Part shown: positions 1 to 6,652 of the stretch, piece by piece
Layout of the letters: the number at the start of each line of letters is the position of its first letter
Position numbering within the stretch: the first letter of the stretch is position 1
Assembly (NCBI GenBank): GCA_013140405.1
Contig: JABFSV010000178.1
Coordinates: 1 to 7,711 of the forward strand
Origin: Methyloglobulus sp.
GTDB taxonomy: Bacteria > Pseudomonadota > Gammaproteobacteria > Methylococcales > Methylomonadaceae
DNA: 7,711 nucleotides
Direction: 5' to 3'
Notes under the pieces: generated by a model
Told to the model about the DNA's origin: nothing
Databases searched by the model: none
What the model saw: only the letters and a program-made list of their open reading frames with translations
Program-made: the position numbers and the translations under genes

Positions 1-1
1 T

Positions 2-493
2 GCAATCCCTAAAACATCATCTGAACGCCGTAGTTGGATTCCAATTGGATTTATGACACCTGATGTAGTTGTCGCAAGCGAATTATTCACAATTCAAGGT
101 GCTAATATTTACCACTTTGGTGTTTTGTCTTCATCAATACACATGGCATGGGTGCGGAGTGTCTGTGGTCGTCTCGAAAGCCGTTACCGCTATTCGGCAG
201 GTATCGTTTACAACAACTTCCCCTGGCCTCAAAACCTGACCGACAAACAACGTCTAACCATAGAAATCGCGGCGCAGGCCGTGTTGGATGCCCGTGCGAA
301 ATACCCCGACTCCTCGCTTGCCGACCTGTACGACCCGCTGACCATGCCGCCGGAACTGGTCAAGGCGCACCACAAGCTGGATGCCGCCGTTGACGCAGCC
401 TATTCCAAAAAGAAGTTTTCCGGCGACAGTGACCGCGTTGCCTTCCTGTTTGAGTTATACCAGCAACTCACTAGCCCACTTACTCAAATGTAG
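2..493 (+). CDS. MmeI/YeeA-like DNA methyltransferase, C-terminal part (5' end outside window)
   Basis: This is the 3' end of a class I SAM-dependent DNA methyltransferase gene of the MmeI/YeeA type, which modifies DNA in type IIG/IIL restriction-modification or related defence loci. The frame is open from base 2, so the ATG at 53 is internal. The visible 163 residues begin with IPKTSSERRSWIPIGF, followed by the ESRYRYSAGIVYNNFPWP block that I recognise from the end of the target-recognition domain of this family. After that come the helical C-terminal part (PELVKAHHKLDAAVDAAY) and the usual terminal KFSGDSDRVAFLFELY. The catalytic SAM and NPPY motifs would lie upstream and cannot be seen, so I cannot say whether the enzyme is intact or carries a nuclease domain. 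The end looks natural in length for the family. A diverged copy of its last codons lies 180 bp downstream. The family is confident; the exact type is inferred. Confidence 0.85.
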   Translation, partial: AIPKTSSERRSWIPIGFMTPDVVVASELFTIQGANIYHFGVLSSSIHMAWVRSVCGRLESRYRYSAGIVYNNFPWPQNLTDKQRLTIEIAAQAVLDARAKYPDSSLADLYDPLTMPPELVKAHHKLDAAVDAAYSKKKFSGDSDRVAFLFELYQQLTSPLTQM

Positions 494-502
494 GTTGTGC
501 TA

Positions 503-580
503 GTTCCCAATCTCCAGATTGGGAACAAACAAGGCAAGCTCCAGCTTGCAGAACAACGTTCCCAAGCAGAGCTTGGGAAC
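503..580. repeat. REP-like cluster of three short palindromes
   Basis: Three perfect hairpins follow the methyltransferase stop. The first (503-526) has 11-bp arms GTTCCCAATCT/AGATTGGGAAC around CC. The second (534-549) has 7-bp arms GCAAGCT/AGCTTGC around CC. The third (558-580) has 10-bp arms GTTCCCAAGC/GCTTGGGAAC around AGA. The first and third share the GTTCCCAA...TTGGGAAC ends, and the second has the core of the same family. This looks like a compound REP/BIME-type repeat of the kind mobilised by RAYT (TnpA-REP) transposases. No RAYT gene is in the window. The hairpins could also end or stabilise the methyltransferase mRNA, but no T-run follows. The block is free of stop codons in the methyltransferase frame. 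Confidence 0.8.
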
Positions 581-673
581 GAGAGACGAGCGAAATTTTC
601 CGGTGACAGCGGTCGTGTTGCCCTCCTGTTCGAGCTATACAAGCAACTCATTAGCCCAATTTTAAAAATGTAG
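581..673 (+). pseudogene. Detached second copy of the methyltransferase C-terminus
   Basis: In the same frame as the upstream methyltransferase, this stretch encodes KFSGDSGRVALLFELYKQL and ends in ISPILKM plus a TAG stop. It closely matches KFSGDSDRVAFLFELYQQL...SPLTQM at the end of the preceding gene. By eye, 66 of 83 bases are identical, with no gaps and an offset of exactly 180 bp. Within the 20 best-matched codons, six differ silently and four change the residue. This suggests two homologous genes that each evolved as coding sequence rather than one recent copying error. The piece has no start codon of its own and no catalytic part, so it is best read as a leftover 3' end of another allele or paralogue. 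A C-terminal extension reached by readthrough of the TAG at 491-493 is possible but unproven. Confidence 0.7.
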
Positions 674-704
674 ATGCCATTGATTTTTTATAGAGTAACT
701 GGAG

Positions 705-884
705 TACAAACCTAGGAAAACTCTGAACAAGTTGATTCCATCCATGGTTCGACAAGCTCACCACGAACGGAATCAACACCTTACCGTTCGTCCTCGACTG
801 CATGGATGCAGGAGGTAGGGCAACGCATGGAGCAGTTGCCGAGAGCTTGTCGAAGGACTTGTTCAGAGTTTCCCTAGGTTTGTA
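705..884. mobile_element. 180-bp MITE-like element with 28-bp terminal inverted repeats
   Basis: Imperfect inverted repeats of 28 bp (one mismatch) bound the element: 705-732 begins TACAAACCTAGG and 857-884 ends CCTAGGTTTGTA. Inside is a second perfect 12-bp inverted repeat, TTCGACAAGCTC (748-759) with GAGCTTGTCGAA (843-854). Within that are three small hairpins: 763-770 with 784-791 (ACGAACGG/CCGTTCGT), 798-811 (CTGCAT/ATGCAG) and 819-824 with 835-840 (GGCAAC/GTTGCC). The whole could fold like a cloverleaf. There is no credible protein. Both ends are TA, as expected if a Tc1/mariner-IS630-type transposase duplicated a TA target, but no longer target duplication is visible. It is most likely a non-autonomous element or a dispersed structured repeat. 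Confidence 0.75.
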
Positions 885-1054
885 TCCCGAATAGTTGAGC
901 CTCAAATCCCATTCCACTTCTGTTTGGCAATCCGTAATGTGTCGCGATTTAAGGAGTCTTATCGCTGCGGAGCGCTATTTTTTTCTGCCAGCCTTCAACT
1001 CCTAGGTTTATAACCTAAAATAGACCTCATTGATTACTTAAGGCCAAACTGATT
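885..1054. other. Intergenic remainder upstream of pilU
   Basis: No gene is visible here. The stretch holds a third copy of CCTAGGTTT (1001-1009), a sequence that also forms the right end of the neighbouring inverted-repeat element. It overlaps a small palindrome AGGTT-TAT-AACCT (1004-1016). A T-run at 978-984 follows only a very weak stem. The pilU ribosome binding site is poor: TTAAGG at 1038-1043, 11 bases before the ATG. Confidence 0.5.
985..1021 (+). promoter_or_regulatory. Weak sigma70-like promoter candidate for pilU
   Basis: CTGCCA (985-990, four of six matches to TTGACA) lies 18 bp before TATAAC (1009-1014). An overlapping TAAAAT (1016-1021) is an alternative -10. The small palindrome at 1004-1016 covers the -10 region and could be an operator. 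Assigned by eye only. Confidence 0.35.
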
Positions 1055-2224
1055 ATGGAATTTAAAGAATACCTGAAAATGCTTGTCCAGAACGACGGTT
1101 CTGATTTGTACTTAACCGTCGATGCGCCGCCTGCTGCGAAGTTTCAAGGGACATTAAGGTCTCTGGAACCCATCAAACTAACCAAGGAACGGTTAAAAGA
1201 AATTGCTTATAGTCTGATGGACCACGAACAACAGAAGGCGTTTGAACATCAGCCGGAATTGAATTTGGCGATTTCAGAACCGGGTATAGGCCGATTTCGG
1301 ATCAATATTTTTAAGCAGCGCAATTGTTTTTCACTGGTTATCCGTAATATCAAGGTGGAGATTCCCAATGCCGATAAGTTGGGGCTGCCTGATGTATTGA
1401 AACGGGTCATTATGGAAAAGCGTGGCCTGATTTTGTTCATCGGCGGCACGGGTTCGGGTAAGTCAACCTCGTTGGCGGCATTGATTGATCACCGTAACGC
1501 CAACAGCTCCGGTCACATTATTACGATTGAAGATCCGATTGAGTACATCCACCCGCACAAAAAATCGCTAGTAAACCAGCGCGAAGTCGGGGTTGATACC
1601 TTGAGCTATGAGGATGCGCTCAAGAATACCTTGCGGCAAGCGCCGGACGTTATCCTGATCGGCGAAATTCGTAGCCAAGAAACCATGGAACACGCTTTGG
1701 CGTTTGCCGAAACGGGGCATTTGTGTTTGTCCACACTACATGCGAACAATTCTAACCAGGCGCTGGACAGGATCATCAATTTTTTCCCGGAAGAACGCCG
1801 TAATCAACTTTTGCTGGATTTGTCGCTAAATTTAAAAGCGTTTGTTTCGCAACGATTAGTTCCCACGATTGAAGGCAAGCGGGTTGCGGCTATCGAAATT
1901 TTGCTGGCTTCGCAACTGGTCAGGGATTTAATTTATAAGGGTGATATTCACGCAATCAAGGAAGCGATGGAAAAATCCGAAAACATTGGTATGCAGACGT
2001 TTGACAGCCATCTGCTCAGGTTATTCAAGGACGGCGTTATCTCGCTGGAAGATGCGTTAACAAATTCCGATTCGCCCAATAATCTCAAGTTGAAGATCAA
2101 TTTGAGCGAGGGTTATGGTTCTGTGTCGCCAGGGGCTAGGGCTGCGGATCCTGTTAAAAGCGGTGCAGCTGGTGGTTTATCGTTACAGGCTATCGTTAAG
2201 AATGAAGATAAGCCAGAGATGTAA
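1055..2224 (+). CDS. pilU: Type IV pilus retraction ATPase, PilU type
   Basis: This hexameric cytoplasmic ATPase of the secretion-ATPase (GspE/PilT) superfamily powers or assists type IV pilus retraction in twitching and surface attachment. The 389 residues begin MEFKEYLKMLVQNDGSDLYL, as in known PilU proteins. An N-terminal PAS-like domain (about 1-100) is followed by the RecA-like core. The core contains Walker A GGTGSGKST (130-138), the Asp box IITIEDPIEY (155-164), Walker B DVILIGEIR (198-206, Glu204 catalytic) and the His box TGHLCLSTLHAN (220-231). The segment LHANNSNQALDRIINFFPEE is typical of PilU rather than PilT, as is the tail MQTFDSHLLRLF with DALTNSDSPNNLKLKI (312-348). Residues 352-389 are a loose Gly/Ala-rich tail. 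pilT, its usual neighbour and main motor, is absent here; upstream is R-M and repeat debris. The start is fixed by homology rather than by the weak ribosome binding site. PilT is a less likely alternative. Confidence 0.92.
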   Translation: MEFKEYLKMLVQNDGSDLYLTVDAPPAAKFQGTLRSLEPIKLTKERLKEIAYSLMDHEQQKAFEHQPELNLAISEPGIGRFRINIFKQRNCFSLVIRNIKVEIPNADKLGLPDVLKRVIMEKRGLILFIGGTGSGKSTSLAALIDHRNANSSGHIITIEDPIEYIHPHKKSLVNQREVGVDTLSYEDALKNTLRQAPDVILIGEIRSQETMEHALAFAETGHLCLSTLHANNSNQALDRIINFFPEERRNQLLLDLSLNLKAFVSQRLVPTIEGKRVAAIEILLASQLVRDLIYKGDIHAIKEAMEKSENIGMQTFDSHLLRLFKDGVISLEDALTNSDSPNNLKLKINLSEGYGSVSPGARAADPVKSGAAGGLSLQAIVKNEDKPEM

Positions 2225-2262
2225 TAAAGCTAAGGTGATGTTGTTCCGTTAATAAAAGAGAT

Positions 2263-2299
2263 CGGGGGTTTTGTCCGTCCTGCGCCAAACCCCGTTTTT
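2263..2299 (+). terminator. Rho-independent terminator after pilU
   Basis: CGGGGGTTT (2263-2271) pairs with AAACCCCG (2287-2294), with one G bulged, and TTTTT (2295-2299) follows directly. It lies about 40 bases after the pilU stop and just upstream of the glyQ promoter, so it separates the two units. Confidence 0.7.
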
Positions 2300-2303
2300 A
2301 CGT

Positions 2304-2309
2304 TATAAT
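2304..2309 (+). promoter_or_regulatory. -10 box (TATAAT) of the glyQS operon promoter
   Basis: A perfect TATAAT stands 34 bases before the glyQ GTG, immediately after the pilU terminator. No good -35 hexamer is at the right distance (TGCGCC at a 17-bp spacing), so an activator or upstream contacts may matter. Transcription would start near 2316, giving a leader of under 30 bases without room for a T-box or other riboswitch. Confidence 0.6.
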
Positions 2310-2343
2310 TCCCCACTTTTCATCGCCATCCAAACAAACTGAC

Positions 2344-3258
2344 GTGACCAGCCAAAACTACGATTTATCGACTTTTCAGGGGCTTATCCTGGCCTTGCAA
2401 GATTACTGGGCTGCCCAGGGGTGTATCTTATTGCAGCCCCTGGATCAGGAAGTCGGTGCCGGTACTTTTCATCCTGCCACTTTTTTACGGGCAATAGGCC
2501 CTGAACCTTGGAATACGGCTTATGTACAGCCGTCTCGTCGCCCGACTGATGGGCGCTTTGGCGAAAACCCTAATCGCTTGCAACACTATTACCAGTATCA
2601 GGTTGCCCTAAAACCGTCGCCCGATAATATCCAGGAGCTTTACCTAGGTTCTTTGCGGCAATTGGGTTTCGATTTGCTTGAACACGATATTCGTTTTGTC
2701 GAAGACAATTGGGAATCTCCCACCTTAGGCGCGTGGGGATTGGGCTGGGAAGTTTGGCTTAACGGAATGGAAGTCACCCAGTTTACGTACTTCCAGCAAG
2801 TCGGCGGTTTGGAATGCCGTCCCGTCACGGGTGAAATCACTTATGGTTTAGAGCGTCTCGCCATGTACTTGCAAGGCGTTAAGAGCGTTTATGATCTGGT
2901 TTGGACGCGAGGCTCATTCGGTGTTGTCACTTATGGTGACGTGTTCCATCAAAACGAAGTCGAAATGTCGTCTTATAATTTCGACCATGCCAATGTGCCG
3001 TTTTTGTTCCAATGTTTTGATACTTACGAGCAAGAATGCCAGAAGCTGATTGCTTTGGATTTACCCTTGCCCGCTTATGAAATGGTGCTAAAAGCCTCGC
3101 ATACCTTTAATTTGCTGGATGCCCGCCATGCGATTTCGGTAACAGAACGACAACGCTATATATTGAGAGTTAGAACATTGTCGAGAGCGGTTGCAGAGGC
3201 ATATTATGCTCGCCGTGAATCTCTCGGTTTTCCGATGTGTGCCGGACAGGGAGCGTAA
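2344..3258 (+). CDS. glyQ: Glycyl-tRNA synthetase alpha subunit
   Basis: This is the catalytic subunit of the bacterial alpha2beta2 glycyl-tRNA synthetase, a class II enzyme that activates glycine with ATP and charges tRNA-Gly in the cytoplasm. The 304 residues match the family's usual length of about 300. Near-invariant blocks are visible in order: [13 protein letters not shown] (10-22), [13 protein letters not shown] (59-71), [13 protein letters not shown] (75-87), [20 protein letters not shown] (132-151), class II motif 3 in [10 protein letters not shown] (166-175), [20 protein letters not shown] (255-274) and the end SLGFPMC. The start is GTG, chosen because the protein begins at the family position and no ATG lies nearby. 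No Shine-Dalgarno is apparent before it, which is unusual for a highly expressed gene. glyS begins one base after its stop. Confidence 0.97.
   Translation: MTSQNYDLSTFQGLILALQDYWAAQGCILLQPLDQEVGAGTFHPATFLRAIGPEPWNTAYVQPSRRPTDGRFGENPNRLQHYYQYQVALKPSPDNIQELYLGSLRQLGFDLLEHDIRFVEDNWESPTLGAWGLGWEVWLNGMEVTQFTYFQQVGGLECRPVTGEITYGLERLAMYLQGVKSVYDLVWTRGSFGVVTYGDVFHQNEVEMSSYNFDHANVPFLFQCFDTYEQECQKLIALDLPLPAYEMVLKASHTFNLLDARHAISVTERQRYILRVRTLSRAVAEAYYARRESLGFPMCAGQGA
3248..3253 (+). promoter_or_regulatory. Ribosome binding site deciding the glyS start
   Basis: AGGGAG lies six bases before the ATG at 3260, inside the last codons of glyQ. It supports ATG 3260 rather than the longer in-frame start at 3191, whose extra 23 residues would lie entirely within glyQ. 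Confidence 0.75.
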
Positions 3259-3259
3259 C

Positions 3260-5326
3260 ATGGCTGCAAAACATTTATTGTTTGAACTGGGGTCGGAAGA
3301 ATTGCCGCCCAAAACCCTCGTCAAGCTGAGCCAAGCCTTACTGGATGGTGTATTGCAAGGCTTGAGTGCAGCAGAGCTGACGTTTACTGGCTGTAAGGCT
3401 TATGCCACACCTAGGCGTTTGGCGGTGTTTATCGAAAACCTGTCCATCCAGCAACCCGACAAAGTCGTTGAAAAACGTGGGCCGGCGATCCAAGCGGCAT
3501 TCGCTCCAGATGGCAAACCCAGCAAAGCCGCAGAAGGTTTCGCCGCCAGTTGCGGGACGACCTTTGACCAATTGGAAAGGCTGAAAACCGACAAAGGCGA
3601 ATGGCTTATCTATAAGCAAGCAGTGAAAGGATTGCCCACAGCGCAATTAATTCCCGACATTATTCGCCACAGCATTTCAGCCTTGCCGATAGCAAAACGT
3701 ATGCGCTGGGGCAGTTTTGCCACAGAATTTGTCCGCCCCGTGCATTGGGCGGTATTGCTATATGGCAACTCAGTCATTGAATGTGAAATCCTGGGCTTAA
3801 CAACGGGAGCGACGACATCAGGACATCGCTTTCATGCTCCGCAAGCCCTCACTATCACTAGCCCAGAAAGCTATGCTGAAACCTTATTCCAGCAAGGTAA
3901 GGTGATTGTTGATGTTGAGCAAAGAAAAGACATTATCCGTGACAAGGCTACCCAAGTGGCGGCGGCTGTCAATGGTACGGCACATATCGAAGACGATTTG
4001 CTGGAAGAAATTGCCGCATTGAATGAATGGCCTGTACCTGTTACCGGATCATTTGATCCACGGTTTCTTGAGTTGCCAGCCGAAGTGCTGATTACCACCA
4101 TGCAAACCAACCAGAAATATTTTCCGGTGAAAAATGCCAGCGGTGCGTTGTTGCCGTATTTTATTACCTTCAGTAATATCGAAAGCACTCGTCCTGAATC
4201 CATCAAGCAGGGTAATGAACGGGTGATTACGCCGCGCCTGACGGATGCTGAATTTTTCTGGAAACAGGATAGAAAAAAATCCCTGGCAGATCGCGTAGCA
4301 AGCCTGGGCAATATCGTTTTTCAGGAAAAGCTAGGTACGCTTGCAGACAAGACCCAGCGGGTAATAGCGTTGTCAGAATTGATCGCGACCCAGCTCGGCG
4401 CGAATGTCGATTGGGCAAAACGCGCCGCGCACTTGGCGAAAGCAGACTTGATGACCGATATGGTCGGCGAGTTTGGCAATCTACAGGGCTTGATGGGACG
4501 CTACTATGCTCTGGCTGACAATGAGCCAGCAGAAGTTGCCAATGGCATTGAACAGCATTATTTTCCCAAACAGTCGGGTAGTCCTACGCCAGCCAGCCAA
4601 ACCGGGCAGATTGTCGCGCTGGCAGATAAGGTTGATACCCTAACAGGGATCTTCAGCGCAGGATTGATTCCTACAGGCGATAAAGATCCTTATGCGTTGC
4701 GACGGGCGGCGTTGGGATCGTTAAGGATTATCATCGAAAATGAGCTAAGCCTGGATATTGTTGCGTTAGTTGATGCTTCGCTGAAACAATACAGCCATAG
4801 TTTTGATCGTGATGTAACCCGCAAGTTGGTCGTTGATTTTATTTTTGACCGTTTGAAAGGCTATTGCTTGGATCGCGGTTTCGCACCTGATGAGTTTGAT
4901 GCTGTCATTTCTGTTAAGCCTGTCCAGCCTTTGGACTTCATGAAAAGATTGCAGGCGGTCAAGGCTTTCCGGCAACTTCCCGAAGCCGAAAGTTTGGCTG
5001 CCGCCAACAAGCGTATTGGCAATATCCTGAAAAAATCGGATACCGCACCTGCCACGCAAGTAGGCGAATTGGTAGAAGCAGAAGAACGCCATTTGTTCGA
5101 TACCGCCAAGCAGTCGGCGATTGACATCCAACTGTTCCTGGAAAAAAAGGATTATCAATCCGCACTTTCTCGTCTTGCCCTTACCGAACCTGCCGTTAAT
5201 GCGTTTTTTGATAAGGTGATGGTGATGTCTGATGACCTTGATCTACGTGCCAGACGCTTGGCCTTGTTAAGTATGCTGTCCGACCAATTTTTGCAGATTG
5301 CCGACATATCCAAACTGCAATCGTAA
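3260..5326 (+). CDS. glyS: Glycyl-tRNA synthetase beta subunit
   Basis: This is the beta subunit of alpha2beta2 glycyl-tRNA synthetase. It binds the tRNA and carries the anticodon-binding region that the alpha subunit lacks. From the chosen start the protein has 688 residues, almost exactly the usual length (E. coli about 689). It opens with KHLLFELGSEELPPKTL (4-20), then CKAYATPRRLAVF (45-57), RMRWGSFATEFVRPVHW (147-163), TTMQTNQKYFPV (279-290) and LTDAEFFWKQD (327-337). The helical HD-like region follows: KADLMTDMVGEF (394-405), LQGLMGRYYA (408-417) and GDKDPYALRRAALG (473-486). The C-terminal DALR-type anticodon-binding domain (about 565-680) ends in FFDKVMVMSDDLDLRARRLA and LQIADISKLQS. 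The frame is intact. A good AGGGAG precedes the start, and the one-base gap to glyQ suggests coupled, stoichiometric synthesis. Confidence 0.97.
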   Translation: MAAKHLLFELGSEELPPKTLVKLSQALLDGVLQGLSAAELTFTGCKAYATPRRLAVFIENLSIQQPDKVVEKRGPAIQAAFAPDGKPSKAAEGFAASCGTTFDQLERLKTDKGEWLIYKQAVKGLPTAQLIPDIIRHSISALPIAKRMRWGSFATEFVRPVHWAVLLYGNSVIECEILGLTTGATTSGHRFHAPQALTITSPESYAETLFQQGKVIVDVEQRKDIIRDKATQVAAAVNGTAHIEDDLLEEIAALNEWPVPVTGSFDPRFLELPAEVLITTMQTNQKYFPVKNASGALLPYFITFSNIESTRPESIKQGNERVITPRLTDAEFFWKQDRKKSLADRVASLGNIVFQEKLGTLADKTQRVIALSELIATQLGANVDWAKRAAHLAKADLMTDMVGEFGNLQGLMGRYYALADNEPAEVANGIEQHYFPKQSGSPTPASQTGQIVALADKVDTLTGIFSAGLIPTGDKDPYALRRAALGSLRIIIENELSLDIVALVDASLKQYSHSFDRDVTRKLVVDFIFDRLKGYCLDRGFAPDEFDAVISVKPVQPLDFMKRLQAVKAFRQLPEAESLAAANKRIGNILKKSDTAPATQVGELVEAEERHLFDTAKQSAIDIQLFLEKKDYQSALSRLALTEPAVNAFFDKVMVMSDDLDLRARRLALLSMLSDQFLQIADISKLQS

Positions 5327-5335
5327 GCTGGGGGC

Positions 5336-5881
5336 ATGGAGCAACGCCGTTATGTGCTACTTGATAGGGATGGGGTTATCAATGATGATTCCGAAGACTT
5401 TATCAAGTCGCCAGAAGAATGGCGACCGATTGACGGCAGTCTTGAAGCTATTGCCTTGCTAAACCAACAGGGCTACGACGTGGTGGTGGTTACCAATCAG
5501 TCCGGTTTGGCAAGGGGATTGTTTGATGAAGCCATGCTGACCAACATTCATGAAAAAATGCACCGGATGCTTGCTGACAAGGGCGGAGCAATTGCAAAGA
5601 TTTACTATTGTCCGCACGGCCCAGATAGTTTATGCAACTGCCGTAAGCCAAAACCCGGCTTGCTTGAACGGTTCGCGTTAGAAAAAAATGTCGATTTAAA
5701 AAGTATTTGTTTTATCGGCGATTCCCTGCGTGATGTGCAAGCAGCACTAGCCGTTGGTGCAATCCCGTTATTGGTCAAAACGGGTAAAGGCCAACTTACC
5801 CTGGTCAACAACCCCAACCTTAATATTCCTGTCTTTGAAAACCTTTATGGCGCAGCACAATACATTGTCTCAAAGCAATAA
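5336..5881 (+). CDS. gmhB: D-glycero-D-manno-heptose 1,7-bisphosphate 7-phosphatase
   Basis: This cytoplasmic HAD-superfamily phosphatase removes the 7-phosphate from heptose 1,7-bisphosphate on the way to ADP-heptose, the precursor of LPS inner core. The 181 residues carry all expected motifs. The DxD nucleophile/acid pair is Asp10 and Asp12 in LLDRDGVIN, and Thr53 is in VVTNQSG. The zinc site CPH...CNC (Cys92, His94, Cys100, Cys102) distinguishes the GmhB/HisB-phosphatase type. Lys106 is in RKPKPG, and the metal-binding loop is FIGDSLRD with Asp129. The histidinol-phosphatase activity of HisB is less likely, because the protein is a single domain and lies next to glyS, as in other gammaproteobacteria. 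It starts nine bases after the glyS stop. The preceding sequence (TAAGCTGGGGGC) is only a partial Shine-Dalgarno, so coupling to glyS is likely. Confidence 0.93.
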   Translation: MEQRRYVLLDRDGVINDDSEDFIKSPEEWRPIDGSLEAIALLNQQGYDVVVVTNQSGLARGLFDEAMLTNIHEKMHRMLADKGGAIAKIYYCPHGPDSLCNCRKPKPGLLERFALEKNVDLKSICFIGDSLRDVQAALAVGAIPLLVKTGKGQLTLVNNPNLNIPVFENLYGAAQYIVSKQ

Positions 5882-6596
5882 CATACGTATCTATTTAGGT
5901 TCAGCGGCGTTTTTTGTTGGCCTGGTTATTTCTACGATTTTGTTTGCCCCCATCATTTTGATTTGTATCGTTTTCCCTTTTTCTATTCGCTATAACATTG
6001 GCAAGGGCTGGGCTGGGACAGTGCTAAAAATGGCCGAAATCTGTTGCGGTATTCGCTATGAAGTAGAAGGTTTGGAGCATATCAAAACCGACAGCGCGGC
6101 AGTTGTGCTGAGCAATCATCAATCGGCATGGGAAACCATTGCTTTCAGGTATTTTTTGCCGCCCCAAACGTCATTATTCAAGCAATCATTGCTGTGGATA
6201 CCGTTTTGGGGGTGGGCAATGGCGACATTGAAACCCATTGCGATAGACAGGAACAGCAAAAATTCCGCCTTACGCAAATTAATCAGTCGTGGAACTGAAG
6301 CCTTAAACGAAGGTCTATGGGTTGTTATTTTCCCCGAAGGTACGCGCATGTCCATCGATAAGCTGGGCAGTTTTAGTGCAGGTGGGGCGATGCTGGCACA
6401 AAAATCGGGGTATCCTGTCGTTCCCATCGTTCTTGATGCGGGTAGATATTGGCCTCGATACAGTTTTTTAAAGTATCCAGGTACAATCAAGGTAAAAATC
6501 GGCCCGTATATTGAAAGTAAAGGGCGCAAAGCGTCTGATATTAACAAAGAAGCTGAGGATTGGGTGATTCAAGCGATGCGGGAAATTAGCCAATAA
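5847..6596 (+). CDS. plsC: 1-acyl-sn-glycerol-3-phosphate acyltransferase (PlsC/LPLAT family)
   Basis: This membrane-bound acyltransferase would convert lysophosphatidic acid to phosphatidic acid for phospholipid synthesis. The 249 residues begin with a hydrophobic anchor (about 17-46). LPLAT motifs follow: block I NHQSAWE (90-96) with catalytic His91, block II KPIAIDRN (129-136), block III FPEGTR (162-167) and block IV VPIVLDAG (192-199). Block I reads H-x4-E, with Glu96 where the common form has Asp. I recall the same in relatives such as neisserial NlaA, so the enzyme is probably active. The start is uncertain. ATG 5847 overlaps gmhB by 35 bases, TTG 5865 is the main alternative, and neither has a Shine-Dalgarno, so translation probably depends on gmhB. 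The longer open frame from 5754 adds residues entirely within gmhB. A paralogue acylating another lysolipid is possible. Confidence 0.88.
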   Translation: MAQHNTLSQSNNIRIYLGSAAFFVGLVISTILFAPIILICIVFPFSIRYNIGKGWAGTVLKMAEICCGIRYEVEGLEHIKTDSAAVVLSNHQSAWETIAFRYFLPPQTSLFKQSLLWIPFWGWAMATLKPIAIDRNSKNSALRKLISRGTEALNEGLWVVIFPEGTRMSIDKLGSFSAGGAMLAQKSGYPVVPIVLDAGRYWPRYSFLKYPGTIKVKIGPYIESKGRKASDINKEAEDWVIQAMREISQ

Positions 6597-6652
6597 AACA
6601 GTTTTCTGGGGCATTCTGACCATTGCTATTACATGAAGTCCGGCGAACTGCG

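Noticed and set aside
503..580. CRISPR-like array
   Set aside because: The three palindromes differ in length and sequence, and their spacers are only 7-8 bases. They fit REP-type hairpins, not direct repeats with spacers.
494..673. Calling the upstream and distal tails one continuous gene with a recoded amber codon
   Set aside because: Nothing in the sequence shows recoding (no adjacent stem known to drive it and no suppressor gene in view), and the first copy already ends in the normal family C-terminus. It is kept only as an alternative in the findings.
651..917. Minus-strand open frame of 88 codons covering the 180-bp element
   Set aside because: It is generated by the inverted repeats themselves, has no ribosome binding site or recognisable domain, and gives the kind of peptide these repeats yield when translated.
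961..984. CGCT/AGCG stem followed by seven T's as a terminator for the upstream gene
   Set aside because: The stem is only four pairs, does not extend without bulges, and lies almost 300 bases after the nearest stop codon. It is too weak to call.
3191..3259. Longer N-terminus for GlyS starting at ATG 3191
   Set aside because: The extra 23 residues lie inside glyQ and match nothing at the start of GlyS. ATG 3260 has a good ribosome binding site and the family N-terminus.
3871..5165. Several long minus-strand open frames opposite glyS
   Set aside because: They are shadows of a strongly conserved coding gene, with no start signals or recognisable protein content.
5754..5846. Longer N-terminus for PlsC starting at 5754
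   Set aside because: The added residues are an out-of-frame reading of the gmhB 3' end and would put 31 non-conserved residues before the membrane anchor.
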